Source of the DNA: Tannerella forsythia
GTDB taxonomy: Bacteria > Bacteroidota > Bacteroidia > Bacteroidales > Tannerellaceae
Length of the DNA stretch: 64,000 nt
Direction: 5' to 3'
Assembly (NCBI RefSeq): GCF_003860135.1
Contig: NZ_RQYN01000003.1
Span: 1 to 64,000 of the forward strand
Shown: piece by piece, positions 8,239 to 16,627 of the stretch
How positions within the stretch are numbered: the first letter of the stretch is position 1
Layout: each line of letters starts with the position of its first letter
Notes under the pieces: model-generated
What the model saw: the letters and a program-made list of their open reading frames with translations, nothing else
Told to the model about the DNA's origin: nothing
Databases searched by the model: none
Position numbers and translations under genes: made by a program

Positions 8239-11200
8239 ATGGATAATCCGATGTCTGCTAAGAAATCCATATCCGCTTTTACCGTTATCGTAGCGTTTCT
8301 GAGTGTGGCGCTCATGGGACTGGCGCTCGTTCCGCTTTTGCCCGTCAAACTCGCTCCTTCACGCACGTTGCCCGGCTTGACGGTCTACTTCTCGATGCCC
8401 AATAACTCCGCCCGCGTCATTGAGATGACGGCAACTTCGAAACTCGAAGCGATGCTGGCACGTATCAAAGGCGTCAAGAACATTTATTCCACATCGGGCA
8501 ACGGATGGGGGCGCGTCACCCTCGAATTGGACAAACATACGCCCATCGATGCCGCCCGCTTTGAAGCATCGACCATCGTGCGACAGACATGGCACGACTT
8601 GCCGCGCGAAGTCTCGTACCCCTATATTGCCGTGCGGCGCCCCGACGAAGATGCGTCGCGCCCCTTCATGACCTTTACGGTCAACTCCGCCGCAGTGCCT
8701 ATCGTCATCCAGCAATATGCCGAAAACCATATCAAACCTCGGCTCAACGACATTGCCGGACTTTACAAGATTGAAGTACACGGCGCCACACCGATGGAAT
8801 GGCAACTGACATACGACAATGATCGGTTGCAAGCCCTCGGTGTGACCGTCAACGACATCCGTGAAGCCGTTTCGCGCCATTACACGACCGACTTTCTGGG
8901 TATGGCCGAGACGCGCAGCGCCGACGGTACCGCGGCATGGATGCGTATCATGCTGATGTCGGGCAGTCAAAATGACGCCTTCGATGCCACCGCCATCACC
9001 GTAAAAAACTGCGACGGCGCCCTGATTCGCTTGGATCAGCTCGTCGAAGTAGTTCACACCGAGCAGGAACCGCAAAGCTATTACCGCATCAACGGCTTAA
9101 ATTCGATTTACATCTCGCTCACGGCCGAAGAAAGCGCCAACCAGCTCCGCCTCAGTGAACGCGTTCAAGAGACCATGGACGAGATCCGTCGCCTGCTTCC
9201 GCCCGGATACGAGATACACGCCAGCTACGACGCCACCGAATATATCCATGCCGAGCTGAACAAAATCTACCTGCGCAGCGGCTTGACCGTCCTTATCCTG
9301 CTACTTTTCGTCCTTCTGATTACCCGTAACGTGCGCTATCTGTTTCTTATCACCGTAAGCCTGACCATCAATCTGGCTATTGCCGTAATTTTATACTACT
9401 TCCTCGGATTGGAGATTCAACTCTATTCGCTGGCCGGAATTACCATCTCATTGAGCCTGATCATCGACAATACGATCATCATGACCGACCATCTCATGCA
9501 CCACGGCAACCGTAAAGTCTTTATGCCCGTGTTAGCGGCGACGATGACAACCGTAGGAGCCCTCTCGATCATCTTTTTCCTCGACGAAAAGATACGCCTG
9601 AACCTGCAAGATTTCGCAGCCGTCGTGATGGTCAACCTATGTGTGTCGCTCGCTGTTGCTTTGTTCTTCGTTCCCGCTATGGCCGAGAAAATCCGTCTGA
9701 AAAAACGCACCTCCCGCACGCGTTTTCTACGGAGGTTTCCTCTTCGTCCCAAACGACTGCTCGTATGGTTCAACCGTTTTTACGGTGCGATAATCCGCCT
9801 GCTCGCACGCCGCAAATGGATTCCTTTCACCGCCATCGTGCTGACTTTCGGACTGCCCGTGTTCCTGATTCCCGACAAGATTGAAAAAGAAACGAAATTC
9901 GCAAAACAATACAATCGAATTTTCGACAACGCCACCTACAAGGAAAAAGTTAAACCTATTGTCGGGAAAGCGTTAGGCGGCACGTTGCGGCTCTTCGTCG
10001 ACAAAGTGTATCAAGGCAGCTACTTCACCCGTAACGAAGAGCTGATTTTGACCATCACCGCTTCGATGCCGAACGGTACGACACTGGTGCAGATGAACGC
10101 GCTCGTCGAGAAAATGGAACATTATCTGAGCAGTTTTTCCGAAATACGACAGTTTCAGACTCATATTCCCGATCCTCGCCGCGCATCGATTCGGGTATTT
10201 TTTACCAAAGCAGCCGAACGCGGCGGTTTTCCTTACCTGCTCAAAAGTAACGTCATCACCAAAGCGTTGGAACTGGGCGGAGGCAGTTGGAGCGTCTACG
10301 GATTGCAAGATCAGGGCTTCGATAACAGCGTGAGGGAATTTGCGGGCAACTATGGCGTGAAATTCTACGGATATAATTACGATGAGTTGGCGGCATGGGC
10401 CGATACGCTCAAAAACAGGCTCCTGCTCAACCGACGCATCAAAGAGGTCACGATCAATTCGGACTTCTCGTGGTACAAAGACGACTACCGCGAGTTCTCT
10501 TTCGACCTGAAAAAAGAACGCCTTGCCGCCGACGGCTTTCTTCCGGGCGATCTGTTCGCGTCGCTGCAACCCATATTTGCAAGAGACATGTGGGCGGGGT
10601 CGCTGATTATCGAAGGCGAACGCGAAGACATCAAGTTGGCCAGTCATCAGGGGAAGCATTACGACATCTGGGCCTTGCGACACGTCGCTCATCGGATGGG
10701 AGGGCGTATGTACAAGCTGGACGAGCTGGCCGATATTTCGCAGGGGCAGGCTCCGCAGGAAGTGGCCAAGGAAAATCAGCAGTACCGTCTCACGTTGCAA
10801 TACGACTATATCGGCTCGGGAACGCAAGGGAGGAAGATGCTCGAACGTGAAGTGAAGGCGCTCAGTGAACGTCTGCCGATGGGCTACACCGTCGAACAAC
10901 GAGACACCCAATGGGGATGGGGACACAAAGACAAAAAACAATACGGACTGCTCGGGCTACTAATCATTATCATTTTCTTTACCTCGTCGGTACTGTTCAA
11001 CTCTATCAGACAGCCGCTGGCCGTCATCTTCGTGATTCCCGTCTCTTTTATCGGGGTATTTCTGACGTTTTACTGGTTTAAACTGAATTTCGATCAGGGA
11101 GGGTTCGCATCCTTTGTCCTGCTTTCGGGTATCACCGTCAATGCCAGCATTTACATCCTGAATGAGTACAATCGTGTGCGCAGGCTCCGTCCCCGCCTGA

Positions 11201-11433
11201 CACCGATACGCGCTTATCTCAAGGCATGGAACGCCAAAATCATCCCCATCTTCCTGACTGTCGTTTCTACGATGCTCGGTTTCGTCCCGTTTATGGTAGG
11301 AACGGAAAAAGAGGCCTTTTGGTTTCCGTTGGCTGCCGGCACCATCGGCGGATTAGCCATGTCGATTCTCGGTATCTGGATCTTCCTGCCGCTTATGACT
11401 ATAGGAAAAAAGAAAGCCTCGAAAAACGTATAA
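8239..11433 (+). CDS. RND efflux transporter permease (second copy)
   Basis: A second, divergent 1064-aa RND permease. The start at 8239 touches the channel stop; Met5 (8251) is an alternative. It has the RND layout of TM1, a porter domain with SFMPNNSARVIE-like sequence (about 50-65), a central helix block and a second porter domain. TM4 has SLIIDNTIIM with one Asp at 410. TM10 has GITVNASIYILNE, so Asn replaces the AcrB relay Lys. One adaptor and one channel serve two different permeases, the arrangement of heteromeric pumps such as MdtABC. Whether these two assemble together is an inference. Confidence 0.9.
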   Translation: MDNPMSAKKSISAFTVIVAFLSVALMGLALVPLLPVKLAPSRTLPGLTVYFSMPNNSARVIEMTATSKLEAMLARIKGVKNIYSTSGNGWGRVTLELDKHTPIDAARFEASTIVRQTWHDLPREVSYPYIAVRRPDEDASRPFMTFTVNSAAVPIVIQQYAENHIKPRLNDIAGLYKIEVHGATPMEWQLTYDNDRLQALGVTVNDIREAVSRHYTTDFLGMAETRSADGTAAWMRIMLMSGSQNDAFDATAITVKNCDGALIRLDQLVEVVHTEQEPQSYYRINGLNSIYISLTAEESANQLRLSERVQETMDEIRRLLPPGYEIHASYDATEYIHAELNKIYLRSGLTVLILLLFVLLITRNVRYLFLITVSLTINLAIAVILYYFLGLEIQLYSLAGITISLSLIIDNTIIMTDHLMHHGNRKVFMPVLAATMTTVGALSIIFFLDEKIRLNLQDFAAVVMVNLCVSLAVALFFVPAMAEKIRLKKRTSRTRFLRRFPLRPKRLLVWFNRFYGAIIRLLARRKWIPFTAIVLTFGLPVFLIPDKIEKETKFAKQYNRIFDNATYKEKVKPIVGKALGGTLRLFVDKVYQGSYFTRNEELILTITASMPNGTTLVQMNALVEKMEHYLSSFSEIRQFQTHIPDPRRASIRVFFTKAAERGGFPYLLKSNVITKALELGGGSWSVYGLQDQGFDNSVREFAGNYGVKFYGYNYDELAAWADTLKNRLLLNRRIKEVTINSDFSWYKDDYREFSFDLKKERLAADGFLPGDLFASLQPIFARDMWAGSLIIEGEREDIKLASHQGKHYDIWALRHVAHRMGGRMYKLDELADISQGQAPQEVAKENQQYRLTLQYDYIGSGTQGRKMLEREVKALSERLPMGYTVEQRDTQWGWGHKDKKQYGLLGLLIIIIFFTSSVLFNSIRQPLAVIFVIPVSFIGVFLTFYWFKLNFDQGGFASFVLLSGITVNASIYILNEYNRVRRLRPRLTPIRAYLKAWNAKIIPIFLTVVSTMLGFVPFMVGTEKEAFWFPLAAGTIGGLAMSILGIWIFLPLMTIGKKKASKNV

Positions 11434-11486
11434 AAAATCACTTTTAACCGGGATTCTTTAATAAAAACCCATTGCGACAAACAGAG

Positions 11487-11529
11487 TCATTTTATCCCCT
11501 CGTCGATTATTCGGAGAGTGATAAAATGA
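11487..11529. terminator. Bidirectional hairpin between convergent genes
   Basis: TCATTTTATC at 11487-11496 is perfectly complementary to GATAAAATGA at 11520-11529, and short CCTC/GAG pairs extend the stem inward. It lies between the stop of the plus-strand permease and the stop of the minus-strand rhodanese, where a shared terminator is expected. The A/T-rich stem ends would give U-runs in both directions. Confidence 0.6.
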
Positions 11530-11580
11530 ACTGTTTATAAAATATTTCTCTCGGATGATCCCGATATGTTGTGAAGCGAC

Positions 11581-11955
11581 TCACTGCAAAGAGGCGACGT
11601 GGCCCCAAGTTCCTCCGTTCAGGACGTTGGTGAAGCCGTGACGTTCCAGAATACTCTTGGCCTGACCACTTCTGTTGCCACTTCGACAAAAGACGATGAT
11701 GGTTTTCTTGTTCTTGAACTCATGAATCCGAGAGGCTATCTCATCCAATGGGATGTTCACAGCTCCGGAAGCGCTTCCGGAAGCAAATTCACCGGCAGTG
11801 CGTACATCTACCAGAAAGGCTCCGCCGCGAATGGCCTCTACAAGAGCTTCATCGTCAGGCTTTGAAAAAAGATTTTTAAATAATCCGAACATGATAAATA
11901 CAATAATTACAGATACGACAAATAATATTACTTTTTTGAAACTTTGCTTTGACAT
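11581..11955 (-). CDS. Membrane-anchored rhodanese
   Basis: A 124-aa protein with one N-terminal membrane helix (about residues 8-24) and a single rhodanese domain. The active-site loop CRSGNRS places the persulfide-forming Cys at residue 90. It should carry sulfane sulfur, probably on the periplasmic side if the helix acts as an uncleaved signal anchor. Its start overlaps the 3' end of the upstream metallo-beta-lactamase/rhodanese gene by 28 bp, so the two are co-transcribed and probably coupled in translation. Confidence 0.9.
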   Translation of the reverse strand: MSKQSFKKVILFVVSVIIVFIMFGLFKNLFSKPDDEALVEAIRGGAFLVDVRTAGEFASGSASGAVNIPLDEIASRIHEFKNKKTIIVFCRSGNRSGQAKSILERHGFTNVLNGGTWGHVASLQ

Positions 11956-13343
11956 ACGAAATCGGTTTTAGGAACATCCGTTTGGGCAATACTTGCGAAT
12001 CCGCCCTCGATATCCGTGAAATTGCGATAGCCTCGCGCGAGCAGGATGCTGGAAGCAATCATACTGCGGTATCCTCCTGCGCAATGGAGGAAGAAATGCC
12101 GATCGCGGGGGAGATCCTGAATCCAGTCATTGATATACGCAAGCGGACGGCTGTAAGCTTCTTTGATATGTTCCGCTGCATATTCACTCTCTTTGCGAAC
12201 ATCGAAGACAAGGCTCTCTTCGGGAGAAAATTGTTGGGTAAACTCGTTGGCCGAGATGCGTTTTACTTCATCCGTCTCTTTGCCGGAGGCTTTCCACGCA
12301 TCGAAACCGCCATCCAAATAACCCAGGACGTGATCAAATCCCACACGGCTTAACCTCGTAATCGCTTCTTCCTCGCGTCCCGGATCGGTAACGAGCAGCA
12401 GAGGCTGTTTCACATCTACGATCATCGTGCCGACCCAAGGTGCGAAATCGCCATCTAAGCCAATATTGATCGATCGAGGGATAAAACCTTGGGCAAATAC
12501 GCTCGGTGCTCTCGTATCAAGCACCAAGGCATCGGATGTTTCGGCCAGGGCTTCGAAATCTGCAACCGAGAGTGCTGACATTCCCCGCTCCATGACGTGT
12601 TCTATGCTGTCGTATCCCAACTTGTTCATGGCAACATTGCCTCCGAAGTAAGCCGGGGGAGGAAGCAATCCTTCCAGTACAGAGGCTACGAAAGCCTCCT
12701 TGCTCGGCTGATTAAGAGCATAATTTACCTTTTTTTGATTGCCAAGACTGTCCATCGTCTCTTTCATCATGTTTTTTCCGCAGGCCGATCCCGCGCCATG
12801 AGCCGGATATACGATGACGTCGTCCGACAAAGGAAGGATTTTAGTATAGAGACTGTCGTAGAGCAAACCGGCCAACTCTTCTTGAGTCAAATTAGCCGCT
12901 TTCTGTGCCAGGTCCGGACGCCCGACATCCCCCAAGAAAAGGGTGTCGCCGCTGAAAAGAGCCGTTTCACGCCCATCTTCGTCGATCAGGAGAAAACACG
13001 AACTCTCCATGGTATGTCCCGGTGTATGAAGCACCCGGATTTTAACCCTTCCCAATTCAAAAACCTGATTGTCTTCTGCGACAATGGCATTAAATCCCGG
13101 CCGGGCTGTAGGACCGTAAACAATCGGCGCCTCTGTGGCGCGGCTCAAGTCGAGGTGTCCGCTCACGAAATCAGCATGGAAATGAGTCTCCAAAATATAT
13201 TTAAGCTGTACCCCGTCTCGTTTGAGACGCTTGAGGTAAGGCGTGATCTCACGCAGGGGGTCGATGATGGCGGCCTCACCATGGGAGGTGATATAATATG
13301 CGCCTTGAGCTAAACAGCCCGTATAAATCTGTTCTACTTTCAT
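11928..13343 (-). CDS. Metallo-beta-lactamase fold protein with two rhodanese domains
   Basis: The 471-aa protein begins with a glyoxalase II/persulfide-dioxygenase-like MBL domain (about 1-230) with THFHADF (53-59), HTPGH ending at His110, SGDTLF (Asp133) and YPAHG (His182) as metal ligands. Two rhodanese domains follow (about 265-355 and 365-455). The second has Cys421 in HCAGGYRS; the first has Thr-Asp at the equivalent site (VTDPGREEE), so it is probably not catalytic. Related proteins oxidise glutathione persulfide or handle other sulfane sulfur; the thiol used here is unknown. It lies in a minus-strand sulfur cluster with a TauE exporter and a second rhodanese, and has the 21-bp motif 60 bp upstream of its start. 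Confidence 0.88.
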   Translation of the reverse strand: MKVEQIYTGCLAQGAYYITSHGEAAIIDPLREITPYLKRLKRDGVQLKYILETHFHADFVSGHLDLSRATEAPIVYGPTARPGFNAIVAEDNQVFELGRVKIRVLHTPGHTMESSCFLLIDEDGRETALFSGDTLFLGDVGRPDLAQKAANLTQEELAGLLYDSLYTKILPLSDDVIVYPAHGAGSACGKNMMKETMDSLGNQKKVNYALNQPSKEAFVASVLEGLLPPPAYFGGNVAMNKLGYDSIEHVMERGMSALSVADFEALAETSDALVLDTRAPSVFAQGFIPRSINIGLDGDFAPWVGTMIVDVKQPLLLVTDPGREEEAITRLSRVGFDHVLGYLDGGFDAWKASGKETDEVKRISANEFTQQFSPEESLVFDVRKESEYAAEHIKEAYSRPLAYINDWIQDLPRDRHFFLHCAGGYRSMIASSILLARGYRNFTDIEGGFASIAQTDVPKTDFVCQSKVSKK

Positions 13344-13402
13344 AGTTTATCGAATGTTTTAATGTTTATTTCACGATGCAAAGATGAATGATTTTTTTGC
13401 CC

Positions 13403-13423
13403 TGTACAGCTACTTTAGTCACA
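13403..13423 (-). promoter_or_regulatory. Candidate regulator site, copy 1
   Basis: On the minus strand this reads TGTGAC-T-AAAGTAGCTGTAC-A. The same 21 bp, with only two differences, occurs at 14290-14310. Exactly 19 nt downstream of each copy is CTTTGC, matching the TTTG part of a Bacteroidetes -7 element. The motif covers the place where a -33 TTTG would be, and no good TTTG is there, which fits an activator-dependent promoter for the MBL/rhodanese gene. The likely protein is the Crp/Fnr-type regulator at 14306-14929; this is an inference. Confidence 0.6.
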
Positions 13424-13433
13424 CAAGGCCTGT

Positions 13434-14237
13434 TTATGCGAAGATTGTTTCTTTAAGGATGATATATAGCCCCATGATGAAGACGAACCAGCCGAATGCC
13501 GGCTTAAGTTTAGCCCCGTCGATATAGCGTGAGAGCCTCATTCCGATAAATATCCCGACGACGGCCAGGCCTGTGACCGAGAGAAGGAGCAGCCAATCGA
13601 AAGCCGCCGAATTATGTTCTCCGAGAAAACCCAGAAGCGACTTGGCCGATATGATAACGAGGGAAGTGCCGATCGCCTTTTTCATCGGCAATCCTCCGAG
13701 GAGCACCAAAGCCGGAATAATCAAAAAACCTCCGCCCGCACCCACAAGTCCCGTGAGTGTTCCCACCACGATACCCTCAAGGAGAATCAACGGATAAGAA
13801 AATTTTCGACCTTCCTTTTCGTTCGTCGATTCATTCCTGTGTTTACCTGTCGGGCGGATCATGCTGACCGATGCTGTAAGCATCAACACGGCGAACAGTA
13901 CCATCAGGAGCATATTCCGATCGATCACAAAGTCTCCTGAGGAAAATACCTCGGAGGGGATAGCCGGAACGAGGTAAGCTCTGGTCAAGAAAACCGCGAC
14001 GATGGACGGCAGGCCGAAGACGATCGCCGTGCGCACGTCTACCAACGAACGCCGAAAGTATGAAACACTTCCGACCGCGCTTGTCGCTCCTACGATAAAA
14101 AGCGAATAGGCGGTACCCAGAACAGGGTCTACACCGAGCAGATACACGAGTACGGGAACGGTCAGGATACTTCCTCCGCCGCCGATAAGACCCAGTGAAA
14201 GACCGATTAAAACAGATGCCAAATAACCGATATACAT
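13434..14237 (-). CDS. TauE/SafE-family sulfite/anion exporter
   Basis: A membrane protein of about 267 aa with eight or so helices and the duplicated family motif: GLSLGLIGGGGSILTVP near the N terminus and GTLTGLVGAGGGFLIIPAL in the second half. TauE/SafE proteins move sulfite, sulfoacetate or related anions across the inner membrane; in sulfur clusters like this one they are thought to export sulfite or thiosulfate made by persulfide oxidation. I chose the Met at 14237 (14240 is equally possible) because it directly starts the first helix; an upstream GTG at 14309 would run through the candidate operator. A second copy of the 21-bp motif lies about 53 bp upstream. Confidence 0.88.
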   Translation of the reverse strand: MYIGYLASVLIGLSLGLIGGGGSILTVPVLVYLLGVDPVLGTAYSLFIVGATSAVGSVSYFRRSLVDVRTAIVFGLPSIVAVFLTRAYLVPAIPSEVFSSGDFVIDRNMLLMVLFAVLMLTASVSMIRPTGKHRNESTNEKEGRKFSYPLILLEGIVVGTLTGLVGAGGGFLIIPALVLLGGLPMKKAIGTSLVIISAKSLLGFLGEHNSAAFDWLLLLSVTGLAVVGIFIGMRLSRYIDGAKLKPAFGWFVFIMGLYIILKETIFA

Positions 14238-14289
14238 CATATTTCTACTTTTTTTTATGAGCAGGCAAAGGTCGGCATGGCTGCAAAAA

Positions 14290-14310
14290 CGTACAGCTAC
14301 TTTGGTCACA
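14290..14310 (-). promoter_or_regulatory. Candidate regulator site, copy 2
   Basis: Minus-strand sequence TGTGAC-C-AAAGTAGCTGTAC-G, 19 of 21 positions identical to the copy at 13403-13423, again followed by 19 nt and CTTTGC. It overlaps the last codons and stop of the Crp/Fnr-type gene and lies about 53 bp upstream of the TauE start. The constant motif-to-(-7) spacing in otherwise different sequence supports a functional promoter element. Confidence 0.6.
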
Positions 14311-14929
14311 TAAGCGTGATTTTATTGCGCCCCAGACGCACGACGCCCGATTCTTCGAGCTGTTTGAGTAATCTCGATACCACGGCTCTGGCTGTACCCA
14401 GCTCACCGGCAAGCTGTTCGTGTGTGATTTGCAGCGTATGACTTCCGGTCAGTTCGGCTTTTTTGTGAATGAGCGCCAATAAACGTTCGTCTACTTTTTT
14501 GAAGGCAAGTGCGTTGACCGTCTCCAGAAGTTCTTCAAACCGTTTATGGTAGGAACGGAAAATGTAATTCAGCCATTCGGGATGCTCTTTGATAAAAAGG
14601 TAGACCTTGTCGACCGGCAAGAAAAGGATTTCGGCATCGTCTTCAATCTCGACCTTCACCTTACTTGTCTCGTTGTGCAATCCGCCCAGAAAAGACATGA
14701 TACAGCTTTCACCTGCTTTGATATAGTAGAGTAAGATTTCTCTGCCGTCTTCTTCGGTACGAATCACTCGCATAATTCCTTTAACCACAATCGGAATAGA
14801 GCGAATATAGGCGTTCTCCTGAAGGATGACGCTGCCAGCCTTGTAAATCTTAAGAATACTGTGTTCATACAATTTTTCCACAAGCTTGGGCGAAGAGCGA
14901 AATTCGGAGATATCTTCTAAATGCTTCAT
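14306..14929 (-). CDS. Crp/Fnr-family transcriptional regulator
   Basis: About 207 aa: an N-terminal cyclic-nucleotide-binding-like beta-roll (GSVILQENAYIRSIPIVVKG ... GREILLYYIKAGESCIMSF) and a C-terminal winged helix (ITHEQLAGELGTARAVVSRLLKQL). A single Cys lies in GESCIMSF. It has no Fnr-type N-terminal Cys cluster. Two starts are possible, 14929 (MKHLEDIS) and 14941 (MFAFMKH). It is the first gene of the minus-strand sulfur cluster and the obvious candidate to bind the repeated 21-bp motif. Related Bacteroidetes regulators next to sulfur genes may sense persulfide or redox state, but nothing here proves the signal. Confidence 0.85.
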   Translation of the reverse strand: MKHLEDISEFRSSPKLVEKLYEHSILKIYKAGSVILQENAYIRSIPIVVKGIMRVIRTEEDGREILLYYIKAGESCIMSFLGGLHNETSKVKVEIEDDAEILFLPVDKVYLFIKEHPEWLNYIFRSYHKRFEELLETVNALAFKKVDERLLALIHKKAELTGSHTLQITHEQLAGELGTARAVVSRLLKQLEESGVVRLGRNKITLM

Positions 14930-15163
14930 AAACGCAAACATAGTAAAAATATCCGTTTAATGAAAATATTTCGTTCGCAACTCATTTTTGATGCGAGGCA
15001 ATCTGTTTTCGTAAGATATAACGGCTTTAAATCAAACCGCTTTGCGTATACAATTTAACCCAAATTACGTGATACACTGTTCGGTGTTTACCATTTTTTA
15101 ACGTTGGTTATCATACCGGATATATGATTTGGCGTGTACCATGCATAACCATTGACAATTAAA

Positions 15164-15413
15164 TTAATTCAGGCTTTCAGCCCTCCCAATTGGAATACGT
15201 CCTTTTTCCCCAACGCTTCGCATTGGGCTGAATTATTACGCCCTTTCAGGGCTCTTTCAGCAATCAGCGGAGCCAACAGATCAACGAATCAACAAATAAA
15301 CATCTCAACAATTCAACAACTCACCGCCTCTGCGGGGTTTATAAGGGCTGAAAGCCCGAATTATTTCAGCCTCGTCCCGCAAGGGTGGGATACCGAGTGA
15401 AGGCCTGAATTAA
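15164..15413. mobile_element. MITE-like palindromic repeat element
   Basis: About 250 bp bounded by perfect 11-bp terminal inverted repeats, TTAATTCAGGC at 15164-15174 and GCCTGAATTAA at 15403-15413. Inside are further inverted copies of GGCTTTCAGCCC/GGGCTGAAAGCC and small hairpins around CCCAACGCTTCGCATTGGG and CGCCCTTTCAGGGC. No coding region is credible: the open frame through it only follows the repeats. Similar pieces recur in Bacteroidetes genomes in my general recollection; copy number in this genome would settle its nature. Confidence 0.6.
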
Positions 15414-15680
15414 ATTCATTCTTATTTGTTCTATTGCGGAATCTAGGTTCAAAGAATGCGTGTGATTTTTTGCCTAGCTATGCAAAAAAACTTTTTTCAT
15501 CAACCTCTGCGGTATTTCTGCGCACCTTGCGCCTACCTTTGCATTGAATTTTTAAAAAAAAGAGTGACGAATTTATGTAAATTGAAAATGAATGAATAGA
15601 AGCTGAAAAACCGACGCGAAAATGGGAAGAAGGAGTTAAGATAAAGAGAAACAGTCCATGCGAAAAAAGTAGCGGATTTA

Positions 15681-15712
15681 TTTGTCGCGTTAAAATAAAA
15701 TCATTTACTTTG
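15681..15712 (+). promoter_or_regulatory. Candidate promoter before the long inverted repeat
   Basis: TTTG at 15681-15684 and TTACTTTG at 15705-15712 are 20 nt apart, close to the Bacteroidetes TTTG-N19-TAnnTTTG consensus with one mismatch in the -7 box. Transcription would begin near 15719 and run through the inverted repeat at 15790-15924 into the gene at 16000. Confidence 0.4.
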
Positions 15713-15789
15713 CGCGAGTGTAAAAAATGATAAAGATGCGATAATAAGACGCTGAAAATACTTTGCAAAACTTGCAGACCGATTATTAG

Positions 15790-15924
15790 ACCCGGTTAAA
15801 TCTGGAAAATTCAACAAGGGAGTCTGAGAATAATTTGTCGAAGCATGTGATGCACCCTGCATAAGGGGCATGGACTGTGCTTTTACTGATTCAGACTCCA
15901 AGGTTTTCCAGAACCGAACCGGGT
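15790..15924 (+). ncRNA. Long imperfect inverted repeat, possible structured leader RNA
   Basis: The left arm (15790-15827) and right arm (15891-15924) pair in three blocks: ACCCGGTT with AACCGGGT, TCTGGAAAA with TTTTCCAGA, and GAGTCTGA with TCAGACTC. The roughly 60-nt apical part has its own small hairpin (TGCACCCT ... AGGGGCA). The structure ends about 75 nt before the start at 16000 and follows a candidate promoter. It could be a cis-acting leader, a free small RNA or a decayed MITE; the sequence alone does not decide. Confidence 0.4.
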
Positions 15925-15999
15925 GAATGGGAAGAGCGAGGAACATGCCTCTTACTTCTTTTTCATTTGGGCACATGTCAGAACAAAACAAACAATATG

Positions 16000-16602
16000 A
16001 TGAAGAACGTACGATTTGCCCCGTGGGTAGGCAGCGCATACACGATGGGCATAGAAGGAAAAAGAATGATGGCGCTGGGTGAAAGTCATTACTGCGCCGA
16101 CCCGTGTGATGCCGAATCCGGCATGACCAACCGTATCATCCGCCTATTGTTCGAGCCTGACCACGAGCACGAAGGGTTTATGAATACTTATACGAAGTTC
16201 GAGCGGGCGCTGGCCGGAAAGCCGCTTTCGCTTGCCGAAAAAGAACAATGGTGGAACCGGATTCTCTTTTATAACTACGTGCAAAGCCCGATCTCCGGGC
16301 CGCGTAAAGAACCGACACGACAGGAATTTTCCGATTCCGAAGCGGCTTTTTTCGAAGTGCTGGAGATTTATCAACCCGATGGCGTATTGGTATGGGGCAA
16401 ACGGCTGTATGACAACCTCCCTAAACGTGGCAGACAGCACGACGACTTAATCTTGCCCGACGGCGACAGCATCGAGACATGGGCGTACGACCTCCGCGAC
16501 GGACATACCGTGCGACTGTTACCCATCACCCATCCTTCAGCCGCATTTACAACCGGATATTGGCATGTAGCCATCTCCACGTTTATCCGCGACATGAAAT
16601 AA
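16000..16602 (+). CDS. Hypothetical protein, uracil-DNA-glycosylase-like fold
   Basis: A 200-aa cytoplasmic protein starting at the second of two adjacent Mets (15997/16000); an upstream extension to 15877 would run through the inverted repeat and is not credible. It has an N-terminal FAPWVGSAY, then MMALGESHYCAD, and near the C terminus LPITHPSAAF. GESHY followed by a late HPS motif resembles the two active-site regions of the UDG superfamily, but the residues differ from classic enzymes, so DNA-glycosylase activity is not established. It stands at the left edge of the accessory island. Confidence 0.6.
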   Translation: MKNVRFAPWVGSAYTMGIEGKRMMALGESHYCADPCDAESGMTNRIIRLLFEPDHEHEGFMNTYTKFERALAGKPLSLAEKEQWWNRILFYNYVQSPISGPRKEPTRQEFSDSEAAFFEVLEIYQPDGVLVWGKRLYDNLPKRGRQHDDLILPDGDSIETWAYDLRDGHTVRLLPITHPSAAFTTGYWHVAISTFIRDMK

Positions 16603-16627
16603 CAAACGATTAATATATATATAATGT

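Noticed and set aside
15152-15400. 82-codon frame at 15152-15400
   Set aside because: It lies entirely within the MITE-like palindromic element and has no protein-like features.
15478-15768. 96-codon minus-strand frame
   Set aside because: Low-complexity hydrophobic translation of A+T-rich non-coding DNA; no homologous pattern recognised.
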